A stretch of DNA of 64,000 bases, taken from contig NZ_QAOK01000009.1 in NCBI RefSeq assembly GCF_003050865.1, positions 41,449 to 105,448 on the forward strand, written 5' to 3'. The notes below the pieces were generated by a model, which was given only the letters and a program-made list of their open reading frames with translations, made no database searches and was not told the DNA's origin. This DNA is from Nitrosospira multiformis (GTDB lineage: Bacteria; Pseudomonadota; Gammaproteobacteria; Burkholderiales; Nitrosomonadaceae). Positions 47,474 to 56,099 of this stretch are shown piece after piece. Each line of letters begins with the position of its first letter. Position 1 is the stretch's first letter. A program made the translations under genes and the position numbers.

Positions 47474-47639
47474 CAAAACCCAGACGAGCCAGTTCCGACT
47501 GAAGGTACTGGAAATCAGCGAAGCGATCTTGTTTTGCCGAGCTTGTAGCCCACGTCCCTCACTTCTCGCTGTGCCCATTGCCTTGGTATCAGAGTGGCTC
47601 ATATGTTCGGACAGTACTGAACGGGTGACTGTTGGACTC

Positions 47640-48719
47640 CTACATTTCCTTGGTAGTCACCACGCAATTCCGGCCTCTTCTTTTTGCCTCATACATTGCC
47701 GCATCTGCCCGCTCAAGCAGTGATTCTCTGGATTCCCCAGGTTTCAGCATTGCCACGCCCAGGCTGATGGTAATGTGGATGTTAAATTTTTTTATGTGAA
47801 ATGGCGTCCTCATGACTCCCAGGCGTATGCGTTCGGCAATTACCTTCGCCAATTCGAGGTCGGTGTCCGCCATAATGACGACGAATTCCTCCCCGCCGAA
47901 CCGGCCGATCATGTCGAAGTCGCGCGTCGCAGATTTTATACGCCCCGCCAAATGCCGCAGCACCAGATCACCGACCATGTGGCCGTAGGTATCATTGATT
48001 TTCTTGAAGAAATCGAGATCCGACATGATGAGGCACAAAGGGCTGCGTTCATGCCCTCTACGCACCGCTCGTTTGATGTGGTGTTCGAGAGACTCCATGA
48101 GCTTTCTGTAGCTCATCGTGCCTGTCAGCTCGTCGGTCCAGGCTTTTTGCTGCAAGCGCGATGCTTCCGCCCGCAGTGTGTCCAGTTTTTCTTCCAGCTC
48201 GTAGAGCTCCGGAAGACGGTAACCTTCGGCGGAAAGGTACAAGTCAAGTGCAGTGAGATTGAGGATGATGTTCAGAAGCGCTCTATTTTTATCCGCATTA
48301 AGATCAGCTTTGTCCGACAGACTGTCTATCAGCGCCTGCTGTATCAGAAAGGAAGGAAGCTGCAAGGCTCCCAGTGGGATGTTTGCATGCGCGAAAGCTG
48401 CAGCCAGCGCCAGCCGCTCTTCAAAATAACCTGGCGTAGCAAAATTTTTGCCAAAGGATTGCAAGCGATATTTCCATTCCTGCCTGAAGGCTTCGGTACC
48501 GATATCCTTCTCGATCAGTTCAAAACTATCACTGTCCATCATTACGGCAAAGCAGGAATTGATTATTTCATCGACTCTTTCAGGAATGACTTCGGGCAGC
48601 AGGCTGCTTGCGGCTACTTTTTCATGAGCCGCGTCCAGTCCCAGCAAGGAAAGCGTCTGCTGGATTCGGTCTTTGTCGAACCCGAGCGTTGCACAATGCG
48701 GCGTTGCTTCGGTATTCAC
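47640..48719 (-). CDS. globin-coupled diguanylate cyclase
   Basis: The 359-residue soluble protein makes c-di-GMP. Residues about 15-135 look like a sensor globin: a helical bundle with the candidate heme-ligand His111 in LAAAFAHANIPLGALQLP. A linker follows, then a GGDEF domain (about 195-359) with active-site GGEEF at 275-279 and the inhibitory I-site RDFD at 266-269. The TDELTGTMSYRKLMESL start of the domain is typical. It could respond to O2 like E. coli DosC. A separate lipoprotein gene starts divergently about 145 bases away. Confidence 0.82.
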   Translation of the reverse strand: MNTEATPHCATLGFDKDRIQQTLSLLGLDAAHEKVAASSLLPEVIPERVDEIINSCFAVMMDSDSFELIEKDIGTEAFRQEWKYRLQSFGKNFATPGYFEERLALAAAFAHANIPLGALQLPSFLIQQALIDSLSDKADLNADKNRALLNIILNLTALDLYLSAEGYRLPELYELEEKLDTLRAEASRLQQKAWTDELTGTMSYRKLMESLEHHIKRAVRRGHERSPLCLIMSDLDFFKKINDTYGHMVGDLVLRHLAGRIKSATRDFDMIGRFGGEEFVVIMADTDLELAKVIAERIRLGVMRTPFHIKKFNIHITISLGVAMLKPGESRESLLERADAAMYEAKRRGRNCVVTTKEM

Positions 48720-48863
48720 TTATTCGCGGACGGTTGGGTGCGAGAAAATCCGTGGCTGAGCGGTTGCGACATAAAGGATAACGCATTATTCTCCCTCATT
48801 GCTATTCTTACTATTGGTCCCCTTGCTTGGCCAGGAGCCAAACGCGCCCTTCTGGAGTTTTTT

Positions 48864-49547
48864 ATGAATATCAGCCGTGGAATAGTACTCGGCTCTGTTA
48901 TTGCTTCTTTTGCACTGGCTGGCTGCACTTCGCCAAAAAAGTCTTTTCTGGGGGCGTCTTTTCCAAGAGTTACCTATAGGGACATCGCGGAGCGGAATGT
49001 ACCGCTTCGGTTAAAGCTTAATGTCGAATTTCAGCGCAATGGCAAACATTTTCCCAAAGGCGATATCCCCCTGAAGGATTATGCAAATGCAATACTCAGG
49101 GATACGCGGGTAGTGGTGCCAGTAATTGATCGGGCGGAGGGAGAGGTCAGAGTGGTCTTGAACAACATCGCTGATAGCGGAACGGTCGCATCGGAGGCTG
49201 CCCGCACGGGATACCCCTTGTGGGTGATTGGCAAGACCATTACTGATGCATATGAATTATCCATGTTCATCACGACCAAGGAGGGGATGATCAGCCGGAC
49301 AGGAATAAAGCAGGCTGTCCATACCGCGATTGGCAATATGAGCATACCGGAGAATGTGCCTACTTTTCCTCAGGACCAGGCCTTCGGAAAAGTGCTGGAA
49401 CAGATGATTCTGCAGGCGCTGGTGGAGATGCAGCAAAGTGGAGAGCTTACATGGTTGAGTTTGCCGGTCGTCGTTTTATCGGGAGAAACGACGCATAGGT
49501 ATTGGCTTAGTGCCCCGGCAGAATATGTCTTCGGAGCGGCTCGGTAG
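48864..49547 (+). CDS. lipoprotein of unknown function
   Basis: The 227-residue product has a lipoprotein signal (MNISRGIVLGSVIASFALAG, then Cys; lipobox LAGC). The rest is a soluble periplasmic or outer-membrane protein (RVTYRDIAERNVPLRLKLNV; PLKDYANAILRDTRVVVPVI) without a motif I recognise. The frame is open far upstream through the cyclase gene on the other strand; ATG 48864, with GGAG before it, is chosen. Its last 41 bases overlap the end of the convergent FAD/Rieske gene. Confidence 0.7.
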   Translation: MNISRGIVLGSVIASFALAGCTSPKKSFLGASFPRVTYRDIAERNVPLRLKLNVEFQRNGKHFPKGDIPLKDYANAILRDTRVVVPVIDRAEGEVRVVLNNIADSGTVASEAARTGYPLWVIGKTITDAYELSMFITTKEGMISRTGIKQAVHTAIGNMSIPENVPTFPQDQAFGKVLEQMILQALVEMQQSGELTWLSLPVVVLSGETTHRYWLSAPAEYVFGAAR

Positions 49548-51009
49548 CCGGCCCCTCGATTACCGAGCCATCAGGGGCGAAGCGGCTTCCGTGACAGGGG
49601 CAGTCCCAGCTTTTTTCCACCGCATTCCAGTGCACCCTGCACTTCATATGAGTGCAAACAGGCGAAACGGCAAACAATGTTCCCTCGGCATCTCTGTAAG
49701 CAGCAAGCGATTCACTTTCGAATTTGACGATCGCAGCCTTGCCCGGCATGAGTTGAGACAGTGGTATAGCCTCCCGATCGGTGATGTAGTCCTTGATGAA
49801 GGACTTCATTACCGTGATATTTTCCTCGACCATCCCCTTTATGCCTTTCACTGGTTCAAAGCGGCTTGCCTTGACAAGGGGAGCAAAAGCGTTGTCACGC
49901 CCCGCAATCTGGTCAGCAATGAGTGAGGCCGCAAGAGTTCCATAGGTGAGGCCATCGGTTTCAAATCCGGTCGCGATGAAGCAATCCGTTGCGTCGCGGC
50001 CGATATATGGCAGACCATCGGCAGCGCTGTAATTCTGGGCTGACCATCGGTAATCAATTTCCTTCATGCCAAGATATTCGCTTGCTGCCGTTTCCAGCCG
50101 GTCGATGCTGGTCCTGGTATCCTGCTGCCCGGTTTTATGCTCTTCGCCGACACAGATGAGGTATGTCGCATCCTCGACATCTAGGGTACGAACCGAAAGC
50201 CTCTCCAGGCCGCTGCTCCAGAAGATTCCTGCGGGATATGTATCCCTGGTGATTCGCTTGGCAAGTCCGTATTCCCGGTTCACTACCATTTCGGTCTGCA
50301 CGAGGTGAATACCTTTGGGCGAGTGAGTTGCAAGCACGATTTCCCTGGCAGTTACCGTGCCGTTAGCGGTACGTACGACATGCTGATCTGCATCCACTTC
50401 CAGGACCATCGAATTTTCGAAGATGCGGCAACCCTGTTTTGCCGCCTGCTGCGCGAGTTCGCGGACATATGTCTGCGGATGGAACTGAGCCTGGTTATCC
50501 AGAACCAGCACTCGTCCATGTGGGGTGGGAAAAGGATGCGGAAGCTTGTCTTCCAGACGCACCGATAATCCTGCATTGAGCGAACCTTCGTACTCCTGTT
50601 GCACGCGATCCTTTCCACCTGCTGAGGTAGCGTAGCGGTGTAATGGGCAACGCCGGAATCCGCAGGCGATATTGTATTTTCGCACCCGCTCCTCGATCTG
50701 ATCCACTGCCTGGCGCCGGGCAGTGGTGACGGCGTGGGCGACATCCCTACCCCATCTCTCGACAATGGGATGAATACCACGGCTTAAGGTTTCGTAAAGG
50801 TTGCCAGTGGAGTTTCCTGTGCTGCCGAAACCGCAGTCCCGAGCTTCCAGCAATACTGCTCCGATGCCTTGCTCAGCCAGATTCAAGGCCAGGGATACGC
50901 CGGTTATCCCGCCGCCTACAATCACGACATCCGTGGTGATCTCTTCCTGCAGTATCGGAAAACCGGCAGAGTGTGCTGTGGCACGCCAGACAGAAGTTGT
51001 GTCCATCAT
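49507..51009 (-). CDS. FAD-dependent oxidoreductase with C-terminal Rieske domain
   Basis: The 500-residue product joins a DAO-type flavin domain (TDVVIVGGGITGVSLALNLA, GxGxxG intact) to a Rieske 2Fe-2S domain at the C-terminus (CTHMKCRVHWNAVEKSWDCP with the following CHGSRF, supplying Cys-x-His and Cys-x2-His ligands). Proteins of this layout (glycine/D-amino-acid oxidase with a Rieske tail) are widespread; the substrate is unknown. The start at 51009 (or 51006) has AAGGAT before it; a longer frame to 51081 has none. A 36-bp perfect palindrome lies about 200 bases upstream. Confidence 0.88.
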   Translation of the reverse strand: MMDTTSVWRATAHSAGFPILQEEITTDVVIVGGGITGVSLALNLAEQGIGAVLLEARDCGFGSTGNSTGNLYETLSRGIHPIVERWGRDVAHAVTTARRQAVDQIEERVRKYNIACGFRRCPLHRYATSAGGKDRVQQEYEGSLNAGLSVRLEDKLPHPFPTPHGRVLVLDNQAQFHPQTYVRELAQQAAKQGCRIFENSMVLEVDADQHVVRTANGTVTAREIVLATHSPKGIHLVQTEMVVNREYGLAKRITRDTYPAGIFWSSGLERLSVRTLDVEDATYLICVGEEHKTGQQDTRTSIDRLETAASEYLGMKEIDYRWSAQNYSAADGLPYIGRDATDCFIATGFETDGLTYGTLAASLIADQIAGRDNAFAPLVKASRFEPVKGIKGMVEENITVMKSFIKDYITDREAIPLSQLMPGKAAIVKFESESLAAYRDAEGTLFAVSPVCTHMKCRVHWNAVEKSWDCPCHGSRFAPDGSVIEGPATEPLRRHILPGH

Positions 51010-51210
51010 GTATCCTTTTTTATTCGACATTTTCAAGTTATGGGGTATCGGCTTCAAGGAATTACCCCACCCCGTGCTCAACTCGCTAAAGCATTGGCAG
51101 CGGCTTTTAAAAGCTCTCTTCCACGGAATAATAGATGTGGAAGATTGATCGTTAGCATTAATGATTTGCTGGGGTTTTTCTGTACGCTACGGCACAAAGC
51201 GCCTGCCGGA

Positions 51211-51246
51211 AATCAATGGGGCCGGAGTACTCCGGCCCCATTGATT
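51211..51246. repeat. 36-bp perfect palindrome
   Basis: The left arm AATCAATGGGGCCGGAGT is followed immediately by its exact reverse complement (51229-51246), with no loop. It lies 17 bases past the stop codon of the minus-strand 512-residue gene, so it could be its transcription terminator, although there is no T-run. A hairpin this perfect is rare by chance. Confidence 0.85.
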
Positions 51247-51262
51247 ACACCGGACTAAACAA

Positions 51263-52801
51263 TTAGTTGATGACCTTGTGTACTCTGTAGAGCATTTTGT
51301 CGAGTTTATGCGGCAGTTTGATTTTTTGTATCAGTGACTCGGCAATGGCAGGGGTAAATTGATTGGCCAACAATGCAGCGAGAGGTCCTGCGGCGGCTGC
51401 TGCGGCAAGCCAGGGCATGCTAATGCCCAACCCAAAGTAAATTCCCACCCCTGGTAGGGCAGCGAGTGCGCTCGTGCCGACAGTGAACAGTTTTGCCAGT
51501 TTTTTCTCCTTTGCGATAAGATCAAAGGATTCGGACTCAATAGCATTGTATTGGCTGATCAAGTCCTGGAGTTCTGGCTTCCTGCCATCCACATGCGAAG
51601 CAGAGCCAAATTGGCGCAGGATTTTCGCTGCTGCTTTGAGCCTGGAATGGTTGCGCTCCAGAACATCGATGAGTGAATCGATCCTTTCATCGGTGAAGAC
51701 AATCTGTGCCGGGTCCTGGTTGAGGCGTATTTTCAGGGATGCGATACTGTCCGGGTTCAGAGGCGAATTTTTGTCGAACAGGCAATAAAGCAGCTGGTCG
51801 ATGAGTTCATCATATTGCGGGTCATCGTGAACAGGGTCCGAGGGGTAGACGTGCAGCCGCATCAGCTCCTTGTATTCGTCTGGCATAATATTGTAAGTGG
51901 TGCCGAATGAGGCTGTAATCGGCGCGGTGAAATTGAGATGACATATGCGTGCCAGGTGCATGAATTTTGCCATATCCCCGACCGAGTGCCGCGCACGTCC
52001 ATACGCTTCCGTAAGCTGCTGATTGACCTGATAAGGGAGATAACCTTCCACCGAGCGCAGGTATGCGTAGTGCCAGAAAGTGGCATCCGGGCTCGAGCGC
52101 CTGCCCCGAAAATAGCTTTCCTGCACCCGCCGGTCGTTATCCGGCAATCTTGAATAGTCCAGGCAGACGTGCTTGAGTGTTTGCGCTGCCTCGGCATGAT
52201 AGTTTTCGTATTGCAACGGCTGGCTGGTTTTGTTGCCAGAGCCGATACGTTGGCCGGTTTTGGTAATCGCCGCGTCGAAGATACTTTTGCGTATCGCGCT
52301 GCCGAAATACACCGCGTTCGGGGCTTCGGTAAAAATCTGTTCAAGCCTGGCTTGATAGGCCATATGGCCAGCGAGGTCATTCTGCAGGTCGGAATCGTAA
52401 TCCCGCAGATTCAGGTAAATGAATCCTTTCCGTGCCAGCTTGCATAGCGAGGATAGGGATAGACCGAAAGGCGCGGGGGATTTCAGGGTTTCCAGCGTAA
52501 GATCGACTGTCAGTTTCGACTGAGTCATCAGTTGTAGCGGGAGCGGAAGGGAGTCGATCCAGCTTCCCGTTTCGTTGGCAATCGTTCCGAACCCCTTGAT
52601 CACCGCCGCCATCGTATCCCTGGAAAAATCGGCGAAGTCGGAAATATTCGGGTTCGCGGGCAGTTTTCGAGCCATGGCTGCCTGTGCAGCTTCATGCTGC
52701 TGCTGATCATGCCGTTTTATGAGATCATCGGGTGTCATGAGAAGCTTGCCGAAGATATTTATTGGGGTTGGGATGGGGTCATTATCGTTCTGATCGCTCA
52801 T
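51263..52801 (-). CDS. large protein of unknown function with C-terminal membrane segments
   Basis: The 512-residue product is mostly soluble and helical. A tightly hydrophobic part near the C-terminus (VGTSALAALPGVGIYFGLGI; MPWLAAAAAAGPLAALLANQ) looks like two membrane helices, followed by a basic amphipathic end (LIQKIKLPHKLDKMLYRVHK). The middle, with many aromatic and polar residues (FWHYAYLRSVEGYLPYQVNQ; DEYKELMRLHVYPSDPVHDD), has no motif I know. It is a single gene. It ends in the 36-bp palindrome and has a 235-base gap to the divergent metY. It could be an effector or a toxin-like protein, but this is a guess. Confidence 0.7.
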   Translation of the reverse strand: MSDQNDNDPIPTPINIFGKLLMTPDDLIKRHDQQQHEAAQAAMARKLPANPNISDFADFSRDTMAAVIKGFGTIANETGSWIDSLPLPLQLMTQSKLTVDLTLETLKSPAPFGLSLSSLCKLARKGFIYLNLRDYDSDLQNDLAGHMAYQARLEQIFTEAPNAVYFGSAIRKSIFDAAITKTGQRIGSGNKTSQPLQYENYHAEAAQTLKHVCLDYSRLPDNDRRVQESYFRGRRSSPDATFWHYAYLRSVEGYLPYQVNQQLTEAYGRARHSVGDMAKFMHLARICHLNFTAPITASFGTTYNIMPDEYKELMRLHVYPSDPVHDDPQYDELIDQLLYCLFDKNSPLNPDSIASLKIRLNQDPAQIVFTDERIDSLIDVLERNHSRLKAAAKILRQFGSASHVDGRKPELQDLISQYNAIESESFDLIAKEKKLAKLFTVGTSALAALPGVGIYFGLGISMPWLAAAAAAGPLAALLANQFTPAIAESLIQKIKLPHKLDKMLYRVHKVIN

Positions 52802-53037
52802 TGTTATTACGTTGGGACAAATATGTTATATGTTTTTTGGTAAAGGATAGGTTTCGAGTTTGATCGGCTTGTAAACTTCCTCTCATCGAGGCTCTCTCCA
52901 GTCCTTTCCAGGAAGCGGGAGTTTGATTGAGAGTTCTCCTCCAAAGGAGTGGAAGCGGAGTGACACACCCGGGCATCGAGTCGAGAATCTCTTCTGGCAG
53001 ATCGTCTAGCGAAAGAGAAGGTATCTATTTAATCTGA

Positions 53038-54327
53038 ATGGAAAAGAACGGTATGAAACTGGAATCTCTGGCATTGCATTACGGATATAAATCAGAAGCT
53101 TCGACGAAGGCTGCGGCAGTACCGATTTATCAGACGACTTCCTATACATTTGACAACACACAGCATGGAGCTGACCTGTTTGACTTGAAGGTGCCGGGAA
53201 ATATTTATACACGGATAATGAACCCGACCAATGCGGTGCTGGAGCAGCGTCTGGCAGAGATGGAGGGTGGAGTGGGTGGACTGGCGGTTGCGTCAGGGAT
53301 GGCGGCAATCACTTATGCCGTCCAGTGCATCGCTAATGCCGGCGACAATATTGTGAGCACCAGCCAACTGTATGGGGGTACGTACAATCTGTTTGCGCAC
53401 ACTTTTCCCAGGCAGGGAATCGAGGCGCACATGGTATCGCACGATGATTTTGATGGAATCGAGCGATGCATAGACGATAAAACCCGGGCAGTTTTTTGTG
53501 AATCCATCGGAAACCCCTCGGGAAATGTTGTCGATATCGAGAAGATCGCCGAGATTGCCCACGGGCACGGGGTGCCCCTCATTGTTGACAGTACGGTTTC
53601 CACCCCTTATCTATGTCAGCCTTTCAAGCTCGGAGCGGATATCGTCGTGCATTCGCTGACGAAATATATCGGTGGACATGGTACGACGGTCGGAGGAATG
53701 ATTATCGATTCAGGGCAATTCGACTGGATAAAGCATAAGGACCGCTTCCCCTTGCTGAACGAGCCTGACCCTTCATATCACGACGTTGTTTATACAGAAG
53801 CATTTGAAGCCGCGGCTTTTATCGGTCGCTGTAGGGTTGTGCCATTGCGCAACACGGGGGCAGCGCTGGCGCCCCATAGTGCATTTTTGATACTGCAGGG
53901 GCTGGAAACACTGGGTTTGAGAATGGAGCGGCACTGTGAGAATGCCTTGAAGGTGGCGCAGTATCTGGAAGCGCATCCCTTGGTAGAGCGTGTTAATTAC
54001 GCAGGTTTGCCCAGCAGTAAATATTATGACCTCTGTAACAGGATCAGCAAGGGGAAAGCATCCGGCCTGCTGAGTTTTGAGATCAAGGGTGGAGCGGTTG
54101 CCGGCAGCGAGTTTAGCGATGCGCTGAAGATGATCCTGCGGCTGGTCAATATCGGCGATGCCAAATCGCTCGCCTGTCATCCTGCATCAACCACCCACAG
54201 GCAGTTGAGCCCTGAAGAATTAAAGGCTGCGGGGGTTTCACCGGGTCTTGTGAGGATATCGGTTGGGATTGAGCATATTGACGATATCATCGAGGATATC
54301 GCGCAGGCACTTGATTCAGTTACCTGA
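53038..54327 (+). CDS. metY: O-acetylhomoserine aminocarboxypropyltransferase (sulfhydrylase)
   Basis: The 429-residue PLP enzyme of the Cys/Met metabolism family makes homocysteine directly from O-acetylhomoserine and sulfide. The PLP-binding lysine is in VVHSLTKYIGGHGTTVGG. Other family marks are TTSYTFDNTQHGADLFDL, IYTRIMNPTNAVLEQRLAEM and SIGNPSGNVVDI. Length (about 425-440) and the long insert after FDWIKHKDRFPLLNEPD separate it from cystathionine gamma-synthase (about 390). ATG 53038 or 53053 are both possible starts. It is followed by a convergent MarR-like gene 13 bases beyond its stop. Confidence 0.94.
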   Translation: MEKNGMKLESLALHYGYKSEASTKAAAVPIYQTTSYTFDNTQHGADLFDLKVPGNIYTRIMNPTNAVLEQRLAEMEGGVGGLAVASGMAAITYAVQCIANAGDNIVSTSQLYGGTYNLFAHTFPRQGIEAHMVSHDDFDGIERCIDDKTRAVFCESIGNPSGNVVDIEKIAEIAHGHGVPLIVDSTVSTPYLCQPFKLGADIVVHSLTKYIGGHGTTVGGMIIDSGQFDWIKHKDRFPLLNEPDPSYHDVVYTEAFEAAAFIGRCRVVPLRNTGAALAPHSAFLILQGLETLGLRMERHCENALKVAQYLEAHPLVERVNYAGLPSSKYYDLCNRISKGKASGLLSFEIKGGAVAGSEFSDALKMILRLVNIGDAKSLACHPASTTHRQLSPEELKAAGVSPGLVRISVGIEHIDDIIEDIAQALDSVT

Positions 54328-54340
54328 CTTTACGCTTTGT

Positions 54341-54739
54341 TCAACCGGTCTGCCAGGATGCCTCCTGAAGCATCGAGATGGAGCGGTCCAGGAAAAGTTC
54401 GATTTTTCGCTTGAGATCAGCTGACATCGTGATTCGCCGGGATCGCTGATCCTGTGGGTCCATTCGTTCGATGAGCAAACCGTGATCAATGGCTGTCTGG
54501 ATATATTTGATTGCTGTCCGCTGGCTGATGTGCGGCATGAGCTTATATAACTCGGATTTTCGGAAGGTATCGTCCTCTGAACTGTTAATCTTGAGCCACA
54601 TCTGCGTGAAAAGGTCGTAGTAATTCAGGTCATGGAAAAGCTTGTTCCCCAGCATCTCTATCCAGTATTGATCGAGATCTGTCAGCAGTTGAACGAACTG
54701 GCGGCGCCGGGCGTTTGACTGCTCATAAAGTCCGGTCAT
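54341..54739 (-). CDS. MarR-like winged-helix regulator
   Basis: The 132-residue product has the MarR helix order: an N-terminal dimerisation helix (RRRQFVQLLTDLDQYWIEML), a winged helix-turn-helix (FRKSELYKLMPHISQRTAIK; wing ERMDPQDQRSRRITMSADLK) and a short terminal helix. The wing with D-x2-D-x-R-x3-I is typical. An inverted repeat, TATACATG-N8-CATGTATA, lies about 70 bases upstream between this gene and the divergent desaturase gene, a likely operator for both. Its C-terminal end lies close to metY, which it may or may not control. Confidence 0.75.
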   Translation of the reverse strand: MTGLYEQSNARRRQFVQLLTDLDQYWIEMLGNKLFHDLNYYDLFTQMWLKINSSEDDTFRKSELYKLMPHISQRTAIKYIQTAIDHGLLIERMDPQDQRSRRITMSADLKRKIELFLDRSISMLQEASWQTG

Positions 54740-54807
54740 TTTTCCTTTCTCTTCCTTCCCTTTGTTTTGGAACCGTAGGCTTTATTATATCGGCAGAATA
54801 GTATACA

Positions 54808-54831
54808 TATACATGCACTTTTACATGTATA
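54808..54831. promoter_or_regulatory. candidate operator between regulator and desaturase genes
   Basis: TATACATG (54808-54815) and CATGTATA (54824-54831) form an 8-bp perfect inverted repeat with an 8-base spacer in an A+T-rich stretch, between two divergent genes. MarR-type proteins bind such dyads. The pairing with the adjacent regulator is inference. Confidence 0.5.
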
Positions 54832-54927
54832 ATTACCATATCAGATTTGACTTGCCTCTATGGTGGGAGCCTGTGGTTTCCGGCTGACGGGGACGCGAAG
54901 ACGTAAACTGTTGCGAGCTATAAAACC

Positions 54928-55968
54928 ATGTTCACGAAAATCGAGGAAACATACTTTCGCTGTAAAGGGGGCTTGCTTCCGAGCGTTTCAGCCTTGCTTT
55001 ATTGTCATTTGAGCTATCTGGGGGGATTTGGGCTTATCCTGTCCCTGCACCCGGTTCTTATGGTGATTGGCACGTTTGCCGTGGCTCACGGTATGGTGAT
55101 TGCCTCGTACCTGATTCATGAGTGCGGGCACAATACGCTGTTCAAATCACCGCAGCATAATGCGCTGCTGGGTAGCATGTTGAACTGGTTGACGGGGGGT
55201 TGCTACGGCACTTTCGCTGATCTGCGGGAGAAGCATATGCGGCATCATGTCGATAATGCGGATGTCATCGAGTTCGACTACAGGGGTTATCTTGCCCGCC
55301 ATCCCGTCCAGCGTAAACTTGTTGAAGTGCTGGAGTGGCTGTATGTGCCCGCTATAGAGCTTCTTATGCACGGTGTGCTCATTTTTGCACCGTTCATCTT
55401 CGAGGAGAAGAAAGATCAACGGCTTCGGACAGCGAAGGTTATTCTTGTCCGGTTCGGTCTGCTTGCGACGCTATTCGTGTATTCGCCACTTGCCTATCTG
55501 TGCTACCTGACTGCCTATGTCATATTTCTGACAATCCTGCGCTTCATGGATGCGCTTCAGCATAATTATGACACTATTATAGGGTTCGATAACGATGCGG
55601 AATTGGTGAAATACCGGGGTGACCGGGATTATGAGCAGACTCACACATTCAGCAATCCGGTTTCGATCAGGCATCCATGGTTGAATCTCATTACCCTGAA
55701 TTTTGGCTATCATAACGCCCACCACAGCCGGCCGACCACACCCTGGCACGAGTTGCCGAAGCTGCACAGAGCGCTATATGGGGCGCAGTATGAGAGCCGG
55801 TTGCCGTTTGTCATCCCGTTCCGGAAACAGCTTTCGAGCTTCCATAAGAGCAGGGTTGCTCGCGTAATGGGGGATGGCAGGGAAGCCCAAGGGAATCTTT
55901 TCGCACATCGGCTCCAGGATGGTTCCGCCGTCGGCGCGAACGGCGTATCTTTCCTGACTCCATTTTAA
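54928..55968 (+). CDS. membrane fatty acid desaturase
   Basis: The 346-residue inner-membrane enzyme has about four to five membrane segments and three histidine boxes: HECGH (LIHECGHNTLF), HMRHH (EKHMRHHVDNAD) and HNAHH (GYHNAHHSRPTTPW). These hold the di-iron centre that inserts a double bond in acyl chains. The third box spacing fits desaturases of the FADS/DesA group. A start at ATG 54928 is the first in frame and gives a short cytoplasmic N-terminus. It lies divergently from the MarR-like gene across the palindrome at 54808. Confidence 0.9.
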   Translation: MFTKIEETYFRCKGGLLPSVSALLYCHLSYLGGFGLILSLHPVLMVIGTFAVAHGMVIASYLIHECGHNTLFKSPQHNALLGSMLNWLTGGCYGTFADLREKHMRHHVDNADVIEFDYRGYLARHPVQRKLVEVLEWLYVPAIELLMHGVLIFAPFIFEEKKDQRLRTAKVILVRFGLLATLFVYSPLAYLCYLTAYVIFLTILRFMDALQHNYDTIIGFDNDAELVKYRGDRDYEQTHTFSNPVSIRHPWLNLITLNFGYHNAHHSRPTTPWHELPKLHRALYGAQYESRLPFVIPFRKQLSSFHKSRVARVMGDGREAQGNLFAHRLQDGSAVGANGVSFLTPF

Positions 55969-56015
55969 AAACTGCTGCCAGCGCCGCGAGTTCCTTTGCG
56001 GCAATGGGCACTTCT

Positions 56016-56039
56016 TTTATCGCTTTATCGCTTTATCGC
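56016..56039. repeat. three 8-bp tandem repeats
   Basis: TTTATCGC occurs three times in a row (56016-56039) between the desaturase gene and the convergent hydrolase gene. It is a short simple repeat and may vary between strains. No function is suggested. Confidence 0.85.
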
Positions 56040-56099
56040 TAACGTCATTTGCTATGGACGACCAGGGACGATCGCACAATTAACAGTCAGATCAGAGCA

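Noticed and set aside
47775..48863. Long plus-strand frame in front of the lipoprotein gene
   Set aside because: It is antisense to the diguanylate cyclase gene, which has full domain support; the real start is ATG 48864.
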